A DNA stretch of 64,000 nt from NCBI GenBank assembly GCA_946411525.1, contig CAMKEI010000004.1, positions 1 to 64,000 of the forward strand, read 5' to 3'. The translations under genes and the position numbers were made by a program. Below are positions 1 to 8,467 of the stretch, piece by piece (the stretch's first letter is position 1; each line of letters begins with the position of its first letter). The stretch is from an uncultured Clostridia bacterium. Its GTDB lineage: Bacteria; Bacillota; Clostridia; Christensenellales; Aristaeellaceae. The notes beneath the pieces were generated by a model. The model saw only the letters and a list, made by a program, of their open reading frames with translations, ran no database searches and had not been told where the DNA came from.

Positions 1-2
1 AA

Positions 3-1706
3 GTTCCGGCCGGTACGACGGTTCTGGAAGCGGCGAAGAAAGCCGGGATCAACATTCCCACGCTGTGCTATCTGAAAGACATCAACCAGATCGGCGCCTG
101 CCGTATGTGTATCGTGGATACCGGCGCCCGCGCGTTCGGCGCGGCCTGCGTACTGCCCGTTTCCAACGGCATGAACGTCAAGACCAACACCCCCAAGATC
201 CGGGAAGCCCGCCGGGTGAACCTGGAGCTGCTGCTGAGCAACCATGACAAGAAGTGCCTGGACTGCGCCCGCAACCAGAAGTGCGAACTGCAGCAGATGT
301 GCCAGGACCTGGGCGTGGACGACGTAGACAAATACAAGGGCAAGATGAACGAGTACGACATCGACGATCTGAGCCCCTCCATCGTCCGCAACAACAACAA
401 GTGCATCCTGTGCCGCCGCTGTGTCGCCGCCTGTAACAAGACCCAGGCTGTGGGCGTTATCGGACCCATGCAGCGCGGTTTCAAGACCAAGATCGGCAGC
501 GCGTGGGAAATGCCCCTGAACGACGCGGCCTGCATCAACTGCGGCCAGTGTATCGCAGCCTGCCCGACCGGCGCCCTGTATGAGAAGGACAGCACCAAGG
601 CGGTCTGGAACCTGCTGGCAGACGAAACCAAGCACGTGGTCGTGCAGCCCGCTCCCGCGGTCCGCGCCGCGCTGGGCGAAGAGTTCGGCATCCCGATGGG
701 CACATCCGTGACCGGCAAGATGGCCGCGGCCCTGCGCCGTCTGGGCTTCGAAAAGGTCTTCGACACCGACTGGGCCGCTGACCTGACGATCATGGAAGAA
801 GGCACCGAGTTCATCGGCCGCCTGAAGAACGGCGGAACCCTGCCGATGATCACCAGCTGCTCTCCCGGCTGGATCAAATTCTGCGAAACCTACTACCCGG
901 ACTTCATTCCGAACCTGTCCAGCTGCAAGAGCCCCCACGAGATGGAAGGCGCGATGATCAAGAGCTACTGGGCGGAGAAGGAAGGCATCGATCCCAAGGA
1001 TATCCGCGTGGTGTCCGTGATGCCCTGTACCGCCAAGAAGTTTGAAGCCCGCCGTCCTGAACTGAGCCACAACGGCATGCAGGACGTGGACGAAGTCATC
1101 ACCACCCGTGAACTGGCCAAGATGATCAAGGAAGCGGGCATTGACTTCGTGAACCTGCCTGACGAAGACTTCGATCCCATGCTGGGCGAGAGCACCGGCG
1201 CGGGCGTCATCTTCGGCGCGACCGGCGGCGTTATGGAAGCTGCCCTCCGTACCGTGTATGAAGTCGTGACCGGCAAGACCCTCGAGAAGGTCGACTTCGA
1301 GGCCGTCCGCGGCACCGAAGGCATCAAGGAAGCCACCGTCAAGGTCGGCGACCTGGATGTCAACGTGGCGGTCGCCCACGGCACTGCGAACGCAGCGAAG
1401 CTGCTGGACAGCGTCCGCAGCGGCGAGAAGACCTACCACTTCATCGAAGTCATGGGATGCCCCGGCGGCTGCGTAACAGGCGGCGGACAGCCCATCGTTT
1501 CCGCCCAGAAGCGGATGGAATGCGATCCCAAGGCCCTGCGCGCGAAGGCCCTTTACACCGAGGATGCGAACAAGCCGCAGCGGAAGTCCCACGAGAACGC
1601 CTCCATCATGGCCCTGTACAAGGACTACCTGGGCGAGCCCAACAGCCATCTGGCCCACGAGCTGCTGCACACCCACTATGTGGAGCGCCCGAAGTACAAG
1701 AAGTAA
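3..1706 (+). CDS. hydA: [FeFe] hydrogenase catalytic subunit (5' end outside window)
   Basis: Reduces protons or oxidises H2 at an H-cluster, probably disposing of fermentation electrons in the cytoplasm. The frame is open from the window edge, so only a short N-terminal stretch is missing. Seen in order: a [2Fe-2S] ferredoxin-like domain (CYLKDINQIGACRMC), the His-Cys3 cluster motif (HDKKCLDCARNQKC), two [4Fe-4S] motifs (CILCRRCVAAC, CINCGQCIAAC), then the three H-cluster signatures TSCSPGW (about nt 852-872), MPCTAKKFE (about 1020-1046) and EVMGCPGGC (about 1447-1473). The C-terminus carries the HELLHTHY small-subunit-type tail. This modular architecture is that of the soluble NAD(P)- or ferredoxin-linked HydA group; hydB/hydC partners would lie upstream, which cannot be checked here. 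All H-cluster cysteines appear intact. Confidence 0.96.
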   Translation, partial: VPAGTTVLEAAKKAGINIPTLCYLKDINQIGACRMCIVDTGARAFGAACVLPVSNGMNVKTNTPKIREARRVNLELLLSNHDKKCLDCARNQKCELQQMCQDLGVDDVDKYKGKMNEYDIDDLSPSIVRNNNKCILCRRCVAACNKTQAVGVIGPMQRGFKTKIGSAWEMPLNDAACINCGQCIAACPTGALYEKDSTKAVWNLLADETKHVVVQPAPAVRAALGEEFGIPMGTSVTGKMAAALRRLGFEKVFDTDWAADLTIMEEGTEFIGRLKNGGTLPMITSCSPGWIKFCETYYPDFIPNLSSCKSPHEMEGAMIKSYWAEKEGIDPKDIRVVSVMPCTAKKFEARRPELSHNGMQDVDEVITTRELAKMIKEAGIDFVNLPDEDFDPMLGESTGAGVIFGATGGVMEAALRTVYEVVTGKTLEKVDFEAVRGTEGIKEATVKVGDLDVNVAVAHGTANAAKLLDSVRSGEKTYHFIEVMGCPGGCVTGGGQPIVSAQKRMECDPKALRAKALYTEDANKPQRKSHENASIMALYKDYLGEPNSHLAHELLHTHYVERPKYKK

Positions 1707-1721
1707 TTCCATTGTTATACC

Positions 1722-1755
1722 GCAGCGCATTCGAAAGGATGCGCTGCTTTTGTTT
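1722..1755 (+). terminator. Intrinsic terminator after hydA
   Basis: An 11-bp stem (GCAGCGCATTC with GGATGCGCTGC) closed by a GAAA tetraloop is followed by TTTTGTTT. It starts 16 nt after the hydrogenase stop codon. Confidence 0.9.
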
Positions 1756-1804
1756 CCGCTTTCTTTATGATAAAATACTCTGCAGAAGGAAGGGGTGAGG
1801 CGGG

Positions 1805-2605
1805 ATGATCCGGGAAGAAAGAATCATGACACTGGAGGATCTGATGCCCCTGCTGAGCGAGCAGGATTACAGACCGGAACTGAAACGGAACAGGTCAGGC
1901 TACCTGTATCGCGGTATGCCGAACTCGGAGTATAAAATGGCGACCAGCCTGAGCCGCTGCTGTAAGGATAAACAGCAAAGGCTTGAGCCGGCTATCCTGA
2001 ACAATTTTGCCAAATACGCCGTGCGGGAGGACCCGACTGTCGCGCAGAACGTCTGGTACCAGATGATTACCGGCCAGCATAACGGCCTGCCGACACGGCT
2101 TCTGGACTGGACGCATTCCTCCCTGGTGGCGCTGCACTTCGCGATGACCGAGGATGATCTGGAAGAAATGGACGCGCACGACTGCGTGGTGTGGCGGATT
2201 GATATGAACGAACTGATCAATCACCTGCCGGAGAAATACCGGATGGCGGTCGGAAAACAGCAGACGACGCTTTTTTCCGTTGAAATGCTGACAAAGATCA
2301 CAGACAGCCTGTACCAGTACGACGAGGATATGGGCGACAGGAGCATGGTCATCATTGAGCCGCCAAGCACGAACGACCGGATCATCATGCAGTATTCCTT
2401 CTTTTCGGTGATCCCTATGGGAATGACAGACATCGAGGGCTTCCTGGACGCCCATACGCAAAACACGGTGAAATATGTCATCGACCGGCAGCTGCGGTGG
2501 CGGGTGAGGGATATGCTGGACAGCCTGAACATATCGGAGCGCCTGCTGTACCCCGGACTGGAAGGCCTCAGCAAGTGGATCGCAAGGCACTATTATGTGA
2601 AATGA
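1805..2605 (+). CDS. FRG domain-containing protein
   Basis: A 266-residue cytosolic protein. Residues 30-110 hold the FRG-domain hallmarks: YLYRGMPNSEYKM (the F/Y-R-G motif) and HNGLPTRLLDWTHSSLVAL followed by HFA. FRG domains occur in stand-alone proteins of unknown activity and in some suspected toxin or defence proteins; no second domain is visible. The start ATG at 1805 follows the purine-rich AAGGAAGGGGTGAGG; a second in-frame ATG at 1826 (MTLEDLMPLL) also fits. It is monocistronic: hydA terminates upstream and the next gene begins after a short repeat-bearing gap. The biochemical role is unknown. Confidence 0.75.
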   Translation: MIREERIMTLEDLMPLLSEQDYRPELKRNRSGYLYRGMPNSEYKMATSLSRCCKDKQQRLEPAILNNFAKYAVREDPTVAQNVWYQMITGQHNGLPTRLLDWTHSSLVALHFAMTEDDLEEMDAHDCVVWRIDMNELINHLPEKYRMAVGKQQTTLFSVEMLTKITDSLYQYDEDMGDRSMVIIEPPSTNDRIIMQYSFFSVIPMGMTDIEGFLDAHTQNTVKYVIDRQLRWRVRDMLDSLNISERLLYPGLEGLSKWIARHYYVK

Positions 2606-2621
2606 CGGAGTCATTCCATCA

Positions 2622-2642
2622 ATAATTCAGAATTCATAATTG
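2622..2642. repeat. Dispersed intergenic repeat, copy a
   Basis: The core ATTCAGAATTCATAAT, centred on GAATTC, lies just after the FRG gene. Close variants occur at 4661-4691 and 47254-47279 and a weaker one at 52158-52181. Confidence 0.55.
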
Positions 2643-2677
2643 TGTTTTCTGTTAATCAAGGGGAGGGAGAGAGACTG

Positions 2678-4660
2678 ATGAAAAAATGTATCAAAGTCTT
2701 TTTCACGGTCTGTTTCCTGATGCTGCTTTCATGCGCGGCGCGGGCGGATGTGATCATCAACGAGGTCATGGCGTCGAACGGGTATTATGAGAACGGCCAT
2801 GCCTGGGACTGGGTGGAACTGTACAACAACGGAAAAGAAACCGTCGATCTTTCCGGGTGGGGATTCACAGACAGCAAAAAGGACCTGTTCAAGTTCATAT
2901 TCCCTGACGGCGCAAAACTGAAAGGCGGGGAATACCTGACGATCTGGTGCACCGGGACGGAAAACGAAACCCGGGGGAAAGGCAAGGTTTTCTATGCCGA
3001 TTTCAAGATTTCCTCCGCCGGAGAAAAGCTGCGTCTGACCAACAAGGCGGAAGAAGAGATCCAGAAGCTCGAACTGCCTGAACAATACGGCTGCGTAAGC
3101 TACGGTCTGCCTTCCGGCGGCGGGGATTACGGATTCTTTGAGAATCCGACGCGCGGCAAAAAGAACGGGGCAGAAGCTTTTGCCCGGAGAACAGCCGAAC
3201 CGGAAATCATCACCCCGGCCGGCTTCTATGACGGCAGCGTGACCGTTCAGGCCCGGGGCGAGGACGGCGCGGAGCTGCACTACACCACGGACGGGGAAAC
3301 GCCGACGAAAAAAAGCAAACTGTTTCCGGCAGAAGGACTGACGCTGAAGAAAACCACGCCGCTGCGGGTGAAAGCATTCCGGGAAGGAACGGTCTCTTCG
3401 ACGACCGCAGGCGGAACATTCTTTATCAATGACGCGCCTCAGACGGCAATCGTTTCCCTTATCTCCGACGATCAATACCTGTTCAGCAAAAAGACCGGGC
3501 TGCTGGTGAAAGGCACGGGCAGCATTCCGAATTATTCCAAAGGATACGAGTACCCCGTCCACATTGAATACTTCAACAAGGACGGGGAGATGGAAATCAG
3601 CCAGACAGGCACAATGACCTGCTCCGGCCACAGCGCAAGGATCAACAGCCAGAAGAGCATCGCCCTGTACGCCCGAAAAGCCTGGGGGGCGGACCGGTTT
3701 GCCTTTAATCCGTTTCCAACCCGAAACTATGAAAGCTATAAAAGCCTGCTGCTTCGGTCCACCAACAGCGACTATTCCGCCACGAGGCTGCGGGATATTG
3801 TAGCCAGTTCGCTGGCGGAAGGGCAGGGAATCCTGTATCAGGATCATGAGATCATTCAGGTTTATATCAACGGCCGGTACTGGGGCCATTACAACCTCCG
3901 GGAGAAGATCAACAAGTATTTTGTCGCCGCGTATGAAGGTGTGACAGAAGAAAAAGCGATCGACAGCATCGATATTCTGGCCCGGACAGGAACGGACGAA
4001 TTCCTGCAGAACGGAGACAATAAAGACTGGCTGGAATTATGCGATTTCTGCAAAAAGAAAGACCTAAACGATCCGGAAAACATGGCCTGGGTGGAGGAAA
4101 GGCTGGATATCGACAATATGTTCACGCACGCCGCCTATGAGATCATCCTGGGAAACATCGACTTTACCAACGTGCGGATTTACAGGGTACCAGGCGGAAA
4201 ATGGAGATATCTGCTGTTTGACGTTGAAGCCTGCTGGCGGAACCTCGATCCGACACCGATCGAGTATTATATCAAACCGCTTAACGGGAAGATTCAGGGA
4301 TTCCGGCATGAGCCTCTGAACGCGATGTTCAAGGTGCCGGAGATGAAGGCACGGTTTCTGAACCGGGTCAGCGAACTGCTTGCGACCGTGTTCCGCTGGG
4401 ATAACGTTGAAAAGCATTTTGACGACGTGATCGGACAGCTGAAACCGATTCTGCCGAGGCATATCGAACGGTGGAAGAACATGAAACTGGAAAACTGGAA
4501 GAAAAACATCCATGCCACGAAGTATTACGCCCGGGTAAGGCCGAAAAAAATCCCCGAGATGCTCAAAAAGGCGATGAAGCTGACGAATGACGAGGTGGAG
4601 GAATATTTCGGGGAGACGATAAGACTGCTTGAAGAAACGAACAAGAGACCGGAAGACTGA
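2678..4660 (+). CDS. Secreted lamin-tail / CotH kinase-family protein
   Basis: A 660-residue exported protein. The start is set at the ATG after GGGGAGGGAGAG; an in-frame GTG at 2642 lies upstream but lacks a ribosome site. The N-terminus is a signal peptide (MKKCIKVFFTVCFLMLLSC); cleavage could be at ARA before Asp, or the LLSC sequence could act as a lipobox. Next come a lamin-tail-like beta domain (about residues 25-150, VIINEVMASN and WDWVELYNNG), a chitobiase C-terminal-like domain (about 165-250, HYTTDGETPT) and a CotH-type region (about 270-600, with SQKSIALYARK, LLLRSTNSD, GHYNLREKIN and LLFDVEACW). CotH family members include spore-coat protein kinases, but this architecture is usual in secreted proteins of fibre-degrading Clostridia. 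Kinase activity is inferred from family only. Confidence 0.85.
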   Translation: MKKCIKVFFTVCFLMLLSCAARADVIINEVMASNGYYENGHAWDWVELYNNGKETVDLSGWGFTDSKKDLFKFIFPDGAKLKGGEYLTIWCTGTENETRGKGKVFYADFKISSAGEKLRLTNKAEEEIQKLELPEQYGCVSYGLPSGGGDYGFFENPTRGKKNGAEAFARRTAEPEIITPAGFYDGSVTVQARGEDGAELHYTTDGETPTKKSKLFPAEGLTLKKTTPLRVKAFREGTVSSTTAGGTFFINDAPQTAIVSLISDDQYLFSKKTGLLVKGTGSIPNYSKGYEYPVHIEYFNKDGEMEISQTGTMTCSGHSARINSQKSIALYARKAWGADRFAFNPFPTRNYESYKSLLLRSTNSDYSATRLRDIVASSLAEGQGILYQDHEIIQVYINGRYWGHYNLREKINKYFVAAYEGVTEEKAIDSIDILARTGTDEFLQNGDNKDWLELCDFCKKKDLNDPENMAWVEERLDIDNMFTHAAYEIILGNIDFTNVRIYRVPGGKWRYLLFDVEACWRNLDPTPIEYYIKPLNGKIQGFRHEPLNAMFKVPEMKARFLNRVSELLATVFRWDNVEKHFDDVIGQLKPILPRHIERWKNMKLENWKKNIHATKYYARVRPKKIPEMLKKAMKLTNDEVEEYFGETIRLLEETNKRPED

Positions 4661-4691
4661 TTCATAATTCAGAATTCATAATTCAGAATGG
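4661..4691. repeat. Dispersed intergenic repeat, copy b (one and a half units)
   Basis: The stretch holds TTCATAATTCAGAATTCATA followed by a second ATTCAGAATG, starting at the base after the CotH-protein stop codon. The rest of the gap to 4831 shows no gene and no convincing promoter. Confidence 0.6.
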
Positions 4692-4831
4692 TTGCTGCTG
4701 TGGATCAACTTTCCGTCTTGGCGAACAATCCATTACCAGAATCATAATCAGGACGGATAATCTTCCATCCGGTCTGCAGCTTCAGATGAAATGACATCAT
4801 AGTAAAAAGAAATCACAGGAGAAAGACAACC

Positions 4832-5872
4832 ATGGTAAAGTTGACAGGGCATGTGATCAATGACGGGGAGATGGACTGGCTGATCTCATCCGCCGCGGAG
4901 GCGGCATTCAGGGTGAGGGGGGCGACAAGGACGCTTCTCCGCCTTAGGGCCGACGACTCAGTGCTGGATCCGGCAAAGGAGCCGCTGCTGCCCCGGTTTG
5001 AAATCCGGCTGGACGGCAAAAAGATCCTGGACGCCAGGCTGACGGCAAAAGACGCCGCGGTCACTGTGTTTGAAGGGAAGGAAAAACGGGACGCCGAGAT
5101 CAGACTGATCAAACTGAACGAGGGAAACAGCCTGTTTGCGCTGCGCGAAATCGTTACTGACGGAACTGTTGAACCGCTGCCTGATAGACCGCTGAAAATG
5201 GAATTCATCGGGGATTCCATTACCTGCGGCTACGGCGTGGAAGGAAAAAGCGAAGCGGAAACCTTTACCACCGCGACAGAGAACGCGGCGAAGGGCTATG
5301 CTTTCCTGACGGCGGAGGCGCTGAACGCGGACGCGGTCCTGACCTGCTTTTCGGGTCACGGGATCATTTCCGGCTATACCGGCGATCCTGCGGTCATCAA
5401 CGACGCGGATCTGGTTCCGCCCTATTATGAGCAGGAAGGACGGAACGAGTTCCGCCTGCCGACCGGAAAGTACGCTCAGGAAACGGACCGGGATTTCAGC
5501 AGGTTTCAGCCGGACTATATCGTGCTGAACCTGGGGACGAACGACCTGAGCTGGTGCGGAACGGACGAAACCCGCGGGAAAGCTTTCGCAGAACGGTACG
5601 CGGAGTTCCTGAAGACGGTGCGAAAGGACAATCCAAACGCGCGGATCCTCTGCATACTGGGCGTGATGGGAACCGGCCTGAATCCGATGATGCAGCTCGC
5701 GGCGGAGGAATACTGCAGGGAGACCGGAGACAAACAGATCCGCCTGCTGATGCTTGAAGAGCAGAACGCGGCACGGGACGGATACGGATCGGATTTCCAT
5801 CCCAATGAGATCACACAACGGCTGCTTGCCGGCACGGTGACTGACGCGGTCAGGAAATGGATGCTGCTATGA
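4832..5872 (+). CDS. CE2-like SGNH/GDSL carbohydrate esterase
   Basis: A 346-residue protein with no signal peptide, so probably cytosolic. An N-terminal beta-rich domain (about 1-115) precedes an SGNH hydrolase domain. Visible blocks are EFIGDSITCGYGVEG (nucleophile Ser in GDSIT), the conserved Gly region around CFSGHGI, LNLGTNDLSW (block III Asn) and SDFHPNE (catalytic Asp and His). This two-domain layout matches acetyl-xylan/acetyl-sugar esterases of family CE2. The expected reaction is removal of acetyl groups from sugars or oligosaccharides. The ribosome site is CACAGGAGAAA. It shares an ATGA overlap with the downstream HAD gene, implying coupled translation. Confidence 0.85.
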   Translation: MVKLTGHVINDGEMDWLISSAAEAAFRVRGATRTLLRLRADDSVLDPAKEPLLPRFEIRLDGKKILDARLTAKDAAVTVFEGKEKRDAEIRLIKLNEGNSLFALREIVTDGTVEPLPDRPLKMEFIGDSITCGYGVEGKSEAETFTTATENAAKGYAFLTAEALNADAVLTCFSGHGIISGYTGDPAVINDADLVPPYYEQEGRNEFRLPTGKYAQETDRDFSRFQPDYIVLNLGTNDLSWCGTDETRGKAFAERYAEFLKTVRKDNPNARILCILGVMGTGLNPMMQLAAEEYCRETGDKQIRLLMLEEQNAARDGYGSDFHPNEITQRLLAGTVTDAVRKWMLL

Positions 5873-6528
5873 AACTGAAATATCCCTGCCTGGTGCTGGA
5901 CCACGACGACACGACGGTGAACTCCACTGCCACGGTTCACTACCCCTGCTTTGTGGAATATATGGCCCAGTTTTTCCCTGATGTGCATATGACGCTGGAA
6001 GAATACTTTCTGTACAATTTCGATCCGGGAGTGGTCGAAATGTTCACGGGCATCTGCGGAATGACCTGGGATCAGATGCTGGACGAGGAAAAGTACTGGA
6101 AAGAATATGTGAAGCATCATGTGCCCGAAGCTTATTCCGGTATCCGGGAGATCCTGCTGGAGCAGAAAAAGCGGGGCGGTAAGATCTGCGTGGTCAGCCA
6201 TTCCTTTTCCGACAATATCCGGCGGGACTACCGGGAGAACGACCTGCCGGAACCTGATCTGATCTTTGGCTGGGAATGCCCGCCGGAGCAGCGCAAACCT
6301 TCGGTCTGGCCATTGCAGCAGATCATGGGGACCTTCCGGATGAAACCGGAAGAGCTGCTGGTCGTTGACGACCTGAAGCCGGGATACGATATGGCAAAAG
6401 CCGCCGGCGTGCCGTTCGCCGCCGCCGGCTGGGCGAACGATATCCCGCAGATTGAGCAGTTCATGCGTAAAAACTGCGGGCTGTATTTCAAGACTGTGAA
6501 GGAGCTGCGGGCACACCTTTTTGACTGA
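5869..6528 (+). CDS. HAD-superfamily hydrolase (phosphatase-like)
   Basis: A 219-residue protein starting at the ATG that overlaps the stop of the esterase gene (ATGA); an ATG 12 nt upstream is in frame but has no ribosome site. HAD motif I is DHDDTTV near the N-terminus (nucleophile Asp and general-acid Asp two residues later), motif II is VVSHS, and the late acidic motif is VVDDLKPGYDMAKAAGVPF. These support an Mg-dependent phosphatase or phosphoglycolate-phosphatase-like enzyme. Substrate is unknown; coupling to a carbohydrate esterase suggests a sugar phosphate, as inference. Confidence 0.82.
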   Translation: MKLKYPCLVLDHDDTTVNSTATVHYPCFVEYMAQFFPDVHMTLEEYFLYNFDPGVVEMFTGICGMTWDQMLDEEKYWKEYVKHHVPEAYSGIREILLEQKKRGGKICVVSHSFSDNIRRDYRENDLPEPDLIFGWECPPEQRKPSVWPLQQIMGTFRMKPEELLVVDDLKPGYDMAKAAGVPFAAAGWANDIPQIEQFMRKNCGLYFKTVKELRAHLFD

Positions 6529-6578
6529 GCAATCTGAGACCGGTAAAGCATGACGTCTTTCATACGGAACGAACAATC

Positions 6579-6607
6579 TTGACAAACAACTCTGTCACGA
6601 ATACAAT
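6579..6607 (+). promoter_or_regulatory. Sigma-A-type promoter of the cNMP-binding gene
   Basis: A perfect -35 TTGACA (6579-6584), a 17-nt spacer and -10 TACAAT (6602-6607). Transcription would start near 6614, about 50 nt before the start codon. Confidence 0.8.
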
Positions 6608-6665
6608 CAGATCAAATAAAACGTGTTCTCCTTGAGCAGAGCATATACGAGGAGGAAAATAGCAA

Positions 6666-7559
6666 ATGAAGGAAACCGTCTTTGGCAAAAATGAAGTTGT
6701 TTTCCGTGAAGGCGAACAGGGCACCTGTTTTTACCAGATCGTGAAAGGCACCGCCGGCGTCTATCTTCACTACGGCGAAGCGGAGGAACAGAAGCTGACG
6801 GAGATGAAACCCGGCCAGTACTTCGGCGAAATGGCCATCATTGAAGCATGGCCGCGCAGCGCGACAATTGTCGCGGAAGAAGAGCTTCACACAATCGAAC
6901 TGACAGGGAACGATCTGATTGCCTATTTCGACGAACAGCCGGATAAGATCCTGGCGCTGATGAACCAGCTTGGCGACCGGATCCGCCAGCTGACTGCTGA
7001 ATATGATGAAGTGAACGCTTTTATCAAGGATAAGCAGAACGCAGGCATTGAGAAGAAGGAAGGCTTCTTTGACAAACTCAGGAAATACAAGGCAATCAGC
7101 ATCCTCGGAAGCAAACTTGTCGGATGCACGATCGAAGACCAGATCCGGCAGAAAGAAGACGGCGAAGCCGCCAAAGCCACCATGCCGGTGCGCACCTTCT
7201 CCAAGGGCCAGATCATCTTCCGCGAAGGGGATGAAGGCGTCTATATGTATCAGGTCCATGGAGGCTCCGTCGGGATTTACGCAAATTACGGAACTCCTGA
7301 GGAAATCAAACTGGCGACGCTTTACACCAACAGCTTTTTCGGTGAGATGGGGATGATTGCCAAAGAGACGCGCAGCGCAACAGCTGTCATTGAAGAAGAT
7401 GACACTATGCTGGAATGCATCCGGGCAGAGGATCTACAGAAGCTCTTCAAAGCGAATCCTCTGAAGGTGGATATGATCCTTGGCCATCTTTCCAACCGGC
7501 TGAGAAAGCTGACAGTCGACTATGCAAAGGCATGCGCGGCTGCCGCTGAAGACGCATAA
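6666..7559 (+). CDS. Tandem cyclic-nucleotide-binding-domain protein
   Basis: A 297-residue cytosolic protein made of two CAP-type effector domains (about residues 1-115 and 170-290) joined by a charged linker. Each has a complete phosphate-binding cassette: FGE at 53-55 with RSAT at 64-67, and FGE at 225-227 with RSAT at 236-239. The Glu and Arg that hold the ribose and cyclic phosphate are therefore present twice. There is no helix-turn-helix, kinase or channel domain, so it resembles a free regulatory subunit rather than a CRP-type transcription factor. It has its own promoter and a GAGGAGGA ribosome site, ends at a strong terminator and lies 0.9 kb before a class III cyclase gene. The likely role is binding of the cyclic nucleotide made by that enzyme; the output partner is unknown. 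Confidence 0.88.
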   Translation: MKETVFGKNEVVFREGEQGTCFYQIVKGTAGVYLHYGEAEEQKLTEMKPGQYFGEMAIIEAWPRSATIVAEEELHTIELTGNDLIAYFDEQPDKILALMNQLGDRIRQLTAEYDEVNAFIKDKQNAGIEKKEGFFDKLRKYKAISILGSKLVGCTIEDQIRQKEDGEAAKATMPVRTFSKGQIIFREGDEGVYMYQVHGGSVGIYANYGTPEEIKLATLYTNSFFGEMGMIAKETRSATAVIEEDDTMLECIRAEDLQKLFKANPLKVDMILGHLSNRLRKLTVDYAKACAAAAEDA

Positions 7560-7584
7560 CAGAGGGACCCAGCGAGATACAGTC

Positions 7585-7620
7585 CCGGGGGCCTGGTGAA
7601 CACCGGGTTCCCGGTTTTTT
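7585..7620 (+). terminator. Strong intrinsic terminator after cNMP-binding gene
   Basis: A 13-bp stem (7585-7597 with 7602-7614, including a few G-U pairs) with a GAAC loop is followed by six T residues. The next start codon lies 30 nt beyond the T run, so the following genes need read-through or another promoter. Confidence 0.88.
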
Positions 7621-7649
7621 ATTCAAGAACCGGTACAGGAGGAAATGGC

Positions 7650-8465
7650 TTGAACATCTATATTGATACCTGTGTACTGCCCCGCTCACGGCTGGAAACA
7701 GGAAGAATCTACCGGGAGCGTTTCGGAGAATCCCTGGGCTACGAACTGCTCATGATGTTCGATCTGCCGGACTTTGAGGAAAACCTGAAGCAGAACCTGG
7801 ATCTGTTTATGAGCGGTCCCCTGATGTTTCATGAGCCGGTATGGGGTGTGGAACACACAGCGCCCCGGGGAAGCAAAGCCTGGGAAGCAGGAATGTATCA
7901 TTTACAGCTGACAAAACGGTATGCCGGGATCCTGCGTCCGTCAGCCATGGTCTTCCATCTCAACAACGGGCCTGTGATTCCCTGGAAAAAAGAAGAAATG
8001 CTCCGGACCGCCCTGGACAGCCTGGAGTACATGCGGGACATGTTCCCCCAGACGCAGATCCTGGTGGAAAACACCGGCATCAGAAGCGACGGAACGATCC
8101 TGCTGGATCAGCATGAGTTTACCGAATTGTGCAAAGCCAGGCAGTTTCCGGTACTGATCGATATCGGCCACGCCAATGCAAACAGCTGGGATCTGCGCCG
8201 GCTGATTCAGGATCTTCAGGGCCTGATCGGCGGGTTTCATCTGCATAATAACGACGGCATTCATGACCTGCATAACCGGCTGCGGGACGGGACGATTGAT
8301 CTGACAAGCCTGATCCCGTATATGGAGCAGGCAGCGCCGAATGTGCCGCGGGTCATTGAATACAGCCGGCCGGTATTCCATGGAACTCCGTTGATGGAAG
8401 ATATCTCCTATCTGCTGGAAATAACCGGAACCGACGGGACGGGATTATCAGAGGAGCGTGAATAA
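7650..8465 (+). CDS. Xylose-isomerase-like TIM-barrel protein
   Basis: A 271-residue protein of the AP-endonuclease-2/sugar-phosphate-isomerase fold. The start is a TTG at 7650 directly preceded by AGGAGGAAA (7637-7645); in-frame codons further upstream lie in the terminator. Family-like features are NIYIDTC at the N-terminus, ILVENTG, LIDIGHANAN and GGFHLHNNDG, which supply Glu, Asp and His candidates for metal binding. Many members isomerise or epimerise sugars or sugar phosphates; endonuclease IV is another branch. The specific reaction cannot be read from sequence. It is followed after 2 nt by the cyclase gene, so the two are likely co-transcribed. Confidence 0.72.
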   Translation: MNIYIDTCVLPRSRLETGRIYRERFGESLGYELLMMFDLPDFEENLKQNLDLFMSGPLMFHEPVWGVEHTAPRGSKAWEAGMYHLQLTKRYAGILRPSAMVFHLNNGPVIPWKKEEMLRTALDSLEYMRDMFPQTQILVENTGIRSDGTILLDQHEFTELCKARQFPVLIDIGHANANSWDLRRLIQDLQGLIGGFHLHNNDGIHDLHNRLRDGTIDLTSLIPYMEQAAPNVPRVIEYSRPVFHGTPLMEDISYLLEITGTDGTGLSEERE

Positions 8466-8467
8466 AC

